DNA of 55,000 bases from NCBI RefSeq assembly GCF_008831285.2, contig NC_045139.1, forward strand, positions 5,060,704 to 5,115,703, given 5' to 3'. Below are positions 45,951 to 55,000 of the stretch, piece after piece. The notes below the pieces were generated by a model. That model was not told the DNA's origin. It made no database searches and was given only the letters and a program-made list of their open reading frames with translations. The first letter of the stretch is position 1, and each line of letters starts with the position of its first letter. Source of the stretch: Nymphaea colorata (Eukaryota; Streptophyta; Magnoliopsida; Nymphaeales; Nymphaeaceae). A program made the position numbers and the translations under genes.

Positions 45951-47904
45951 TGAGGGGAAAATTACCCTCGAACTATCTTTTTACCCGGAAAAACTTCACG
46001 GTGTTTGATAACACCGGTTGAATTCGTACGTTTATTTCTTTTTTTTTCTATTCAACAGTATTTCCCACAAATCGCAGAAACAAAATATAAGAAGAGAATA
46101 TACAAGTTAGTAACACAATAAAACAAATAAAAGAGGTGGAGAGAGAGTAGACAAACGGAACAGCTGAGTCACCCAACAGTAGAGGAAGGACGGCACCGTA
46201 GTCGAATAGCAAAGTGAGCATCTCCCTGCACAAAGTGTTCCAGAGACTCCGACGAAGAGAAGGTGTCCCTGAAGACCCTGACAGTTAATGAGACGAAAGA
46301 CAAAGAACATTATATACAGTAACTCCTCGTTACTAATTTAAAAGTATATCTAATATTGATTTCCTTCATCAGTTGATTTCACCCAACTAATTCTATAATG
46401 CCTCAAGAAAAGTAAACACTGTCATCGGATCGCATCTATGAACTAAGGTTGTATTTGATGACCTCGGATCTGGTTTGTTGCTTAAATCTGTGGCATGTCA
46501 AACTGAAGATTTGAGAACCGCAGATTTAGAATGCTAATGTCTATGGATCTTAAATCCGAGGCAAGGGTGGGTATGACTTCAAGTGTCGATCTCAGATCCA
46601 CATATGAAGGTAGAGAGGAGAGGAGAGGATAGGAAAGAAAGAAGGCTGAGGGAGGCATCAAACATGAGCTTTTGAAACCTAAGATTTTTTATCTGAGGTT
46701 CTAAAACCTACCTTAGATCTAAGATCCAAGGCATCACCATCAAAAGCTGTATATGATAATCGCTGTTAGTCATAAGCTTATGTCACCAAAATAGACAGAT
46801 GAGAATTCGGTTCTCTATTATTAGTTTGGCAGATTATATTATACCCTGACATAGTGATTTTTGGTCTGTACATGAGTTTGATTTTAGTACCAAAAATTAT
46901 GTGGTAGGTAGATTTGAAAACTTGGGCTCGAAGCTGGAAAATAGAACTCATCTATAATGCAAATATTATTTGTTCATATGCTTGAATATGAAGACTAACA
47001 TACACATACCCATTTGAGTAGATAGCAAAAGCTACATGGTTCCTCATGTTTGAATATTTTTCATTTAGCCAATTACTGCAAGGCAGTCAACAGAAATTTA
47101 CACCCAGAGAAAAAATAATTCAATAGCAATATAGAGGAAGAAAAACTAGATTTCCTTCTTGGGTTCAGCATGCTTTTGTTTCAATAAAAGTTAGGCCCAT
47201 TTTAGTAGGATTCATTGATTTGTAGTTTGACATTTTTTTTCCACTTTAAATAATAGTCGTTTAGGTTTGAAGACCAATTGGAGTTTAATTTGGTGAAGAG
47301 AGGATAGGGATGTTAATATATCAAATTTGAATTCAGATATCCGATTAAGCCATTCTAAAAAATTGGATGTGGAAAAAAATTAATGTTCAATTCAGAAATC
47401 GAATCGGATTCGGATGCAAAAACTATCCACTTGAATTCTTTTGAGATTTAGTTTTAAATAAATATTATATATCTATTACAGTCTTCCATTTTAAAAATCA
47501 ACTAGATTTGGTTCAAAATTTAGATTTAGATTCAGATATGAATGTAAAAGTCGGATTCAAATTAGATTCGGATTGTGAAATTGGTTTTTGGATTCAGAAT
47601 CGAATTCAAATATAATTTTTTTGTTCTTATTTGAATCTAAATTCAAATCCTTGATTATGTGAAAAAAGATAAGGTTAAGAGTATATTCGAATATTAGAAT
47701 CCAATCTGTTGACATACCTAGTCTCAGATTGAAGCCGAGCCAGTCCAAACAGCTTGTTCACATGCACATCAAGTTGGCGCCATGTGCCACAACAACGGCA
47801 TGCCACCTGTCTAGCTTTAAGCTGTCCATTCAAACTCCGCAACAAGCACGTTTTCTTAGAACATGTGACAAATAATATCCTTTGTCATGTGACATTCTAA
47901 GATC

Positions 47905-47911
47905 TATAAAT
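47905..47911 (+). promoter_or_regulatory. TATA box of small membrane protein, copy 2
   Basis: TATAAAT lies 69 bp before the ATG at 47974, with a pyrimidine-rich stretch just downstream as at many plant transcription starts. It is conserved with copy 1. Confidence 0.5.
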
Positions 47912-47973
47912 TTCTCTCCCACTCAATCTCCCCACATATGCTACAATAGTACTCATCCCCAGGCAGAACCATC

Positions 47974-48410
47974 ATGCAAGCAAGCTCCAGTTTTATGATC
48001 TTTAGTCTTCCAATTTCCACCCAACATCTTATCCCCCGTCAAGGCGCCGGGGATCACAGATCCTTGCCACATCAATCAGGGATTCCAACGACCGGAATTT
48101 CGGCTGTCGGATCGTCGATGAGAACATATTTCTTCTGAGGAAGAGGATTCATGAGATGAAGATGGTGGAGAGGAACTATGAAGCCCCTGCTGGTTGGATG
48201 GATTGGGAGAAGAAGTGCCATCTTGCTTATGCTTCTCATGTACATGAAGGGGTTGGGCTGTTGCAGAAGTTCTTGATCGGCACAAGGCCGAGTGTGGGTG
48301 TGGGAATAATGGTGGTGGTGGGCTTGAGCCTACCCACTGCAGCTTCTCTGGTTCTCTTCAATTTGGTTGAAGCTTGCACATGGATTTTGGATCTCCTTCT
48401 TCACCACTAG
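47974..48410 (+). CDS. Small plant membrane protein, copy 2 (frame break near start)
   Basis: Near-identical twin of the locus at 21281-21717: the only change in the last 84 residues is HH in place of HQ at the C-terminus. The conserved frame is open from 48006 to the TAG at 48408, with RIVDEN, RIHEMKMVERNYE, WMDWEKK and one C-terminal hydrophobic helix followed by CTWILDLLLHH. The first ATG (47974) gives MQASSSFMIFSLP in a different frame that ends after 54 codons. An in-frame TAG at 48003 precedes the conserved frame, so without an indel or an unseen intron the long form cannot start at this ATG. Internal initiation at 48156 would give 84 residues. Function unknown; probably a membrane protein. 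Confidence 0.6.
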
Positions 48411-49450
48411 GAAACTTGATTGCAGAGACTCGCTAGTCTTTGCTTTAGTGGAGTTATATGAATTTTAATTAGATTTGTTTACTATGTGATCTTGAAGAAG
48501 ATTGTATATCTTTCCTTTCTTCCTGATAACTCAATAAACTGTGTTCTTCACCCAGAGTTATAATGTAAAGCTTTCCTTTACCGAAACGTCATCCAACTCC
48601 GCCATTTGTATCAAATAAATTTGTGAACCTCTTATTGGATTTTCCTTTTTTTTTTTTTTTTGCTGAAGGCCACGAATACATATCTTAGAAAAAATAAAAA
48701 CTTGATATCGTACATCAAAATTGTAATAAAAAATGAAATCTTAATCGCAAATGTTAATCTTGATATGGTACATCAACATTGTAATAAAAATGAAGTTGGT
48801 GTCGGTAGCATTTTATTTTGCTTTATTTTCTGGTCGTTTTCTAATAGAAATCAATTCACCTTTCAAGAAGTGGTAGCCGCCTTATTTTTGATGTTGGCTT
48901 CATTAATCAGTTTAGTAGATGATATTCATGATTTATTTTTTTTTTAGGGAACAAAGTATTTAATGTATTGAGATTTCATATGCTACCCATTTGTGAACAA
49001 CATGCCATCCAACCCAACTAGTGGGGCAAGCACATTTGAGCGTTAGAACAAAGTTTAAACATTGTTGTGGTACTATTGAAGGACGTTAAAGAAATGGGAA
49101 ACTTCAAATTTCTTGGGATAATAGTCACAAAAAAATAAATACATATTATGGTTGAATGCATATAAATGCTGTCCAAAATGATCAAAACAACGACTGAAAT
49201 TTTAAGATGAACTGTGCTGAAATCATTCTTTTGGAAATTTGCCACCTTTGAGTTTCCACGTTGCATGATTTATTCCATCAGATTAGGAAAAAAAAAAGAT
49301 GGTTTGATCCCTTTGTTCATTCATGTCATCTCTGATCAATACTCGAAAAACCTAAAAAAAAAAATAAGCACAGATGTTGCACTCTCTTTCTAGCCGGCGG
49401 CAGGTCACATGGTTGCAAAAGTTTGAAAATGGATCAATTGACAACATTAA

Positions 49451-49748
49451 GATGCCGTTTGGCAACAGTAATAGTAATATATTGTAACTGTCTCATGAAT
49501 ATGCTCCAAAAGTTGAAGTAGATTCATGGAACAGTATGTTACACTGCTCCATGCATCTATCCTATTTTTTGAGGCAAATTTATGAGATATTAATAGTGTG
49601 TTACTGTTTCCAAACAACCCCTATAGGGGCTCTTAGCAACACTCTTTTATTCCATGAAATCTGTCCTAACGAATGGGGAGAATCATGCTGCTCCATTTCT
49701 TGGGAGAGATTTATGAAACAATGTATTGACTGTTGCCAAACGCCCCCC
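49451..49748. mobile_element. Tourist-like MITE (298 bp) with TAA target duplication
   Basis: The left end 'gatgccgtttggcaacagt' and right end 'actgttgccaaacgcccccc' are inverted repeats, flanked by TAA at 49448-49450 and 49749-49751. A 3-bp TWA duplication and this size are typical of PIF/Harbinger-derived Tourist MITEs. It is non-coding; a short frame at 49536 is incidental. Confidence 0.75.
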
Positions 49749-49751
49749 TAA

Positions 49752-51076
49752 GAATAGGACCAGAGTACATACATCTGAAAATGAAAATAAGAAGGAAAAG
49801 AAACTCAGCATATCTGATATAATTTGAAATACTTCTCTTTGATGTATCTGACTGTAATTCTGGGGCTAGATTCAAATGAATATTGTCGTAGCCATTATTG
49901 CATCCCATCAGTTTCTGCATTACACGACCATGCATGAAGAATTGACACGAGATGGGCTTAAACGCTCCTCCAAAGGCGTGTTATCTACAAGAGATTGCAG
50001 CTTTGGAACTCTTCAGCTGCTGTTGATTGTTTCTTGTGGCTTGCTCCTGTGTTGTCGAAGACTAGGCTTTGCTTCACAGATGATCTTACCTGCTACTGTT
50101 GCAACAAAGATTGGTGAGATTAATGAGAACTAGCTTTTCTGGAAGATTAATGAGAACTAGCTTTTCTGGGAATTAATCTGATCTGAAGTTGAAAAGAGGA
50201 GAAGGATAGAAAATCGACAGCAGAAAGTGGAAGAGGAAAGAGGAGAGATGGGGAGAGTGGGCAGCTACATATATGTGTAGGAGAATTATTTGTTGTTATG
50301 TGCCAGATTGCTGAACTTAAAAATCTGTTATTAAAATGGCCATGAATTGTTGCAAAGAACACGATCAACCATTGTTGCATCACAAATTGTAGCTAATGCT
50401 CATGTTTGTTGGTGACAGATTTTTTATTTTTAGTCATCCAACAATATCCGACACACAATAGCATAGAACTCTCCTATTTATATAATGGGGGAAGGTGGAA
50501 TAGGTGCCAGACCCTAGGCACTAGATTAATTGCTATTGATCTGGTTCACCTAGATAATCAAGAGGGAAAAAAAATTGTTGTTTAATATTAATTAACAACC
50601 TTTTCTTTTTCGTTTTCCCTCAATTGCCAACATAGAAAAAATTAATGGCCGTGATCGTTCTTGATGAATCTAGTACCTACACAGCTGGCATTTACTTCCA
50701 TATATACAATTACCAACTACCAAAGAGTAAACGTGGAGCTAATCAGTATGATTCACACAGAAGGTGCAAAACCTACCGATCTCATATTTCAAACTTGATT
50801 GAAAAATTTACATGATTAACAATTGTAATCCTTTGCATCAAACATTACAGACAAGCCTCTTTCACCATAATGAACTCTTTGACCACAATGAACACTGAAT
50901 GAATACAAGAACAGTAGAACGGGAGATGTGAGAGAAGCTTCTCGCCAGGACCAGCCTAACTACCATCCAGCAGGTGGTGTCACCATAAAAGGACTCCTTC
51001 TTTTCTGTTTCCTGAGCAATCACAAAACTGATAACCTGGATTATGCTAAACGACGGAAAGGCCCAGGGACCTCAAG
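49752..51076. other. Spacer downstream of the SHOU4-like gene; probable 3' UTR at its right end
   Basis: The last 100-200 bp before 51077 should hold the 3' UTR of the minus-strand gene, but I saw no clear AATAAA signal. A plus-strand frame at 49876-50133 has a hydrophobic middle (LQLLLIVSCGLLLCC) but no recognised domain and is probably accidental. Confidence 0.45.
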
Positions 51077-54000
51077 CTAGACTGGAATGACATCAGCTTT
51101 CGAGCTGTCTTCACATCTCAAGATAATTCCTTCAAGAGTTGCAGGTAGAAGACACTTGGCCCACTGGCATCCTGTCGAGAAAGGCTCAGGGGGAGGGACG
51201 ATCATAAGGATGTTATCATTGCGCTGAACCATACCCATCACGCTGACGGTACTTCCTTCTTTGATATACCTGCAACAAACATGCCAAATCTTTGAATATG
51301 CAGCCAATTGGTTGGTGTAAGAAGCATTTGCATGATATTCCCGGGTAAAGGCAGCTGGTTATTCAGGTTTATGCAGTTACACAATCAAGAACTACTAAAA
51401 TTTCCATCTTGAAGCGGATCAATCAACATAAACTATCATGCAAGCACTGAGCTAGAAAAGCCGTGAGAGAAGACACAGCTGCATTCTCATAAGCCAGTAT
51501 CCCACACAAAAGGCTGCTGGCATTCAAATGTTTGGACAGTTGCAACAGAGAAAAATAGGGAAAAGGAAAGAATAATATTTTTTTGGCTTCAGTGTCAGCC
51601 ATCTATGACACTAGTCAGAAACATATTAGCATGGCCAAAAAGATTGGTCTAAATTTACAAGTTCTTTTGCAACCAGTTTCCACCTTCCAGAAAAATGTCA
51701 TCTGTAGCTTCCGTAAATATTTTAGATTATAAACTCACTATGGGTTCTTTTTGCTTGATACAGGTTCTCTACTTCGTTATGATTTTTAAGAGGGTAGAAA
51801 TATGATATTGGACAAATATAAAAAGCTACACTAACAGACCAGGCAAAGCAAACATATTCAAGCAAAAAAAAAGAAAAAAGGACATGCAAAGCAGATTCAA
51901 AAGTCAAAACTAAATGTTAGATACATAGCATTCTTATGTTGTAATTATTGATGAGCCATCTAATTAATCAGATAGTGGAAAATAACATGCATGCAATCAA
52001 TCACATGGATGTATTAGGGATCCAACTCCAACTTGAGCCTTGCCTTACTTCCAATCCAACTGCAACTTCATATGGCAGAAAAATACACAGACAAATTTAG
52101 ATGTTGACAAGCCAGACCCATGAGATATGGAAAAATAAAACGAGATGCTGAAGATACAGAGAATTTCATGTTCATATTCAAGAGAGAGGAGAATATGGTC
52201 CTGTCTCCTGCTGCATGTACTTTAGAAGAATGTACTTCTCAATTGAAAATGTTGAAAGCTCTAGTTGCATGCAGAAATGAGGAGGAAAAGGGAAGAACAT
52301 GTACTGTCTACAGCAACATTGTGCATGTGAACAGCATCTCTTGTTGTCTCACTTTATAAATATGTCTTTATTATACAGGAACAAAAAATGCATGCCTAAG
52401 ATGGAAGTCAAAGATCGGTTCCTACTGCATCAGAAATTTATTTCCAAAGGATATGTAGTTCTTATATCAGGAACATCACATGAAAAACAACAGATTTCGT
52501 GACATACCCTTCTTTCAGACGCATTATACGATCATCACATGAAAGGTTTCTTTCCCCCAACCATCTGATGAACTCAGGTGATAATGCTTTGTTGTTCTTG
52601 TCTATATCAACTACAGCTGATTCTTCAACATATGGAGTCACTCTTGCACCATAACCAGCTTTGACCAATGCTCTTAAACCAGACTGGAAGTCAGAGATGT
52701 AAAAGTCGACTACATGCCTCTGCATGTCAAGAGAAAGGATGAATAAAGAAGAAAATGAAAAGAATAATACAAGCAGAAGCTACGTGTTTCTATAAGATAT
52801 TGTCTACAACATGTTGCTCTTTGTATTTTAAACATGAAATTTACCAGTCTTCGACAATTAATGGCACCTTAACCCTCTGAAAAGCGAATAACATGATCAA
52901 TGATCATCTACTAAAAACATCTTGATGAAACAATCTATGGCAGATGCAAAAGAAACTCCACAGCATAGAATCAGAGAGTTGTGCATATTTGGAACTAAGA
53001 AAGATAGAGGTGGCTCAAACCTCCAAAGATCTCAGTCCCCATGTAAAACTGCGGTTCTTAGCACTGGCAGCAGCCTTTAGGTCCCAGCCCTTGTATTCAT
53101 ATAAGCTTGTAGATGTGTATATACATCGAGGAACCTTGAGAAATGAAGACTCAAGTGGAACATTCCCACAGGTGACAACCTGAAAAAATGAATCATCTGA
53201 TCAATTTGTTTCCCTAACAATAGAGAAATAGGTTCTAAACTTCAAGCTCCAAATAAAATTACAACACAGAAACATACCTGCCCATGTTAAAGGTTTATAT
53301 TACACCATTTTTACTTATGTGAGATACATTACTTACCTATTGATAAGCTCTAAAGGGGTCTAAGCCTGAAAGTGTAAATTTTCAAACATCAAAGAAGCAT
53401 CAACCATTATTGAGAATGGCATCATAAATACTCTCTTTTTTGTGTTTTTTGGTTTGGGTCTCGAGGAAACCGCACCCTGGCAGAGAGACTTTGCCATTCA
53501 TCCAGTGGCATAAAACCCTGAACGCCTAGTATCCCTGCCCCAGGGCCTATGCCTGCTTATGCTTATGCAAGGGGCCAACGCCCATGAAAATTGAACAAGC
53601 AATTGGCCTTATGCCAGCTGCTGCCTCCAGCTACTTTATAGCATAACAAATACTTGATTACACGGTAAAATCAACAGAAATTCAGCAGAATGTAAGGGTT
53701 CAGTGACAAAGCAACTAAGATTGAATTGAGAAAACTGTCGTTTGAGCTTAACAGAAAGGTGGGAAATTGAAAGACGCTTTACCCCAGAAACCTTGACATA
53801 TTGACCATTTTTTGCACTCCGCAGCTCTGCATCAGGATATCCTGCAAGGAATCCAGTAATAGCCCTTTTTCCCCAGCATGAATTCCAAGTAAAAACTGAA
53901 ACCACAGCTGCAAAGAGGACAGCCACTACAATGAGTAGGACACCATTGCGCACCGCGCCAAGGATGAATCCACCAGCTATGAATCCCATCACAAACAGTA

Positions 54001-54628
54001 GGATCACAGACCACAAAATAGGCTTCGGGAAGTTCCGTTTGAAAGAGTAATCCTCTTCCTCTGTGAGCTTGGTAACAGCTTGATTATGGGTAACGGAGAA
54101 ACTGGGAAGTTTAACAGGTGCTGAAGAGTCTAATGGACCTGACTTTTTTCGGGGCATCCCAGATGAATTCAGGGGTCCTGAAGAGATTGGACCTGAAGTT
54201 ATGAGGCCGGTCGCCGGAAGAACCGGAGCAAGTGGGCCTGAGTTCTGCCGAAGAGGACCAGAAGTCTTTTTCACATATTCACCATGTTTGTTAAGCGGGC
54301 CTGAATTGGATCTCTGCCTGTTCATGCTAGCAACATTAGGCACAGAATTGGGGCCAGAACCACCGGAAGACGGGGGCCCTGAAGCCGAAAATGAACCCCG
54401 ACCAGCAGGGTTAGCTAGAACGCCAGATAATTGTCCTGATTTCTTCGATTTTGATGCATCATAAGGAACATCAAACATCTTTCCGAGCTCCCCAGATTTC
54501 TTAATGTCGCCACCTGTGTAAGGCACAGCGCCGGACATCATGGTGGGTGGCTTCTCTTTGGGCTGTTCCGGTCGGCCTGACACATATAGCCCATTGCTTA
54601 ACTGATGAGACGGAAATCTAGAACCCAT
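51077..54628 (-). CDS. SHOU4: SHOU4/SHOU4L-like membrane protein, four exons, 469 residues
   Basis: Exons on the minus strand are 53783-54628, 53021-53179, 52508-52719 and 51077-51269. All introns are GT-AG with phases 0, 0 and 2, and the total of 1410 bp gives 469 residues, close to Arabidopsis At1g16860 and At1g78880. Residues 1-200 are a disordered Ser/Gly/Pro region with repeated SGPL/SGPI motifs (about 109, 123, 130, 145, 150 and 163). Two membrane helices follow at about 203-225 and 228-248, then a conserved soluble domain: AGYPDAELRSAKNGQYVKVS, VVTCGNVPLESSF, DFYISDFQSGLRALVKAGYG, MRLKEGYIKEGSTVSVMGMV and a C-terminus ending ADVIPV. SHOU4 proteins are plant-specific; through the N-terminal part they bind cellulose synthase and restrain its exocytosis to the plasma membrane. 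The start is the first ATG of the conserved MGSRFPSHQLSNGLYVSGR. The gene appears intact. Paralog identity (SHOU4 or SHOU4L) is not resolved. Confidence 0.95.
51270..52507 (-). other. Third intron of the SHOU4-like gene (1238 bp)
   Basis: Donor 'gg|gtatgtc' at 52507 and acceptor 'ttgcag|g' at 51270. A plus-strand frame of 79 codons at 52120-52359 lies inside; it matches nothing I know and is not called. No clear transposon is seen. Confidence 0.85.
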
Positions 54629-55000
54629 CTATCGATTTCGAGATCTCAGTTAGAATCAGTATTTGTGCCTTCAGAGTTCAGACCACCAAAATGTCCTCAA
54701 TCACCCAATTCCAATTCAACCAGAACTGATCGAACCAGTCAGAAACAAAACCTCCTGTTAAAAGTTCACCAATGCACATCATTTACGGGAACAAAACAAC
54801 AATAAGACCAGGGGCTTATGATTCACATTGTTGGTTGGATTGATTTTCACAATGTCACTCAAGAATCCATCATCTTCAGGGAAAAAAGAAGGCCGCAAAG
54901 CACAAGGAAGCATAATGTTTTAAAAATGCAGCAGTAAAGTGCAAAAACACGGACCTCTGCAAACTAGATAACATGCGGCATTGACATTGAGCAGATCTAT
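54629..55000 (-). other. 5' leader and upstream region of the SHOU4-like gene
   Basis: The sequence before the ATG includes 'ctgagatctcgaaatcgata' immediately upstream and pyrimidine-rich stretches farther out. The transcription start and any 5' UTR intron lie here or beyond the window edge. No TATA box could be assigned confidently. Confidence 0.5.

Larger units (their letters stand above)
46282..49190 (-). repeat. Inverted segmental duplication, copy 2
   Basis: Reverse complement of 20378-23366. The 57-bp tandem repeat has two units here (about 48700-48790). The region around 46600 has a short 'gagaggagaggat' expansion absent from copy 1. The block at 46995-47200 also has a relative at 37765-37985. 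Confidence 0.85.

Noticed and set aside
52120-52359. 79-codon plus-strand frame inside the third intron of the SHOU4-like gene
   Set aside because: Antisense, inside an intron with well-supported splice sites, no recognised domain.

Overview
This is nuclear DNA of a flowering plant: one split gene with normal GT-AG introns, AT-rich spacers, many transposon remnants, (TA)n and (CT)n microsatellites, and a TIR-type NBS-LRR relic. TIR-NBS-LRR genes are essentially absent from grasses, so a eudicot, magnoliid or early-diverging angiosperm is likely. I cannot name the species. There is no sign of prokaryotic, organellar or viral organisation.

Layout. 1-15.8 kb is almost all repeats: copy A of a dispersed family called R here (1-2680), a TIR foldback element (2681-3395), a large nested inverted-repeat element (4013-7243), and R copies B (+) and C (-) facing each other as a 6.7-kb palindrome (9076-15812). 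15.8-20.4 kb is spacer with microsatellites, a copia-type primer-binding site and an 'actcga' low-complexity repeat. 20378-23366 is a segment carrying a small membrane-protein gene. The same segment recurs inverted at 46282-49190, and a decayed third gene copy lies at 42125-42495. 25.8-27.9 kb is a TIR-NB-ARC pseudogene with at least six disabling changes and no LRR. 29215-30345 is an array of self-complementary repeats. 31325-37432 is R copy D, split by a 2483-bp solo LTR (31795-34277) with a 5-bp target duplication; copy B shows the matching uninterrupted sequence. 37.4-45 kb is more spacer, small repeats and an R fragment.

The one convincing intact gene is at the right end on the minus strand (51077-54628): four exons encoding a 469-residue two-TM protein of the SHOU4/SHOU4L family (Arabidopsis At1g78880/At1g16860), which restrains delivery of cellulose synthase to the plasma membrane. 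The twin small membrane-protein loci are the next best genes, but both carry a frame break near the start. A 25-codon first exon ending at a good donor (45762-45836, minus) suggests another gene that I could not complete.

The genes form no pathway. The interest lies in structure: several kinds of inverted repeat (long palindromes, foldback elements, a hairpin array, an inverted segmental duplication) within 55 kb, next to a dead resistance gene.
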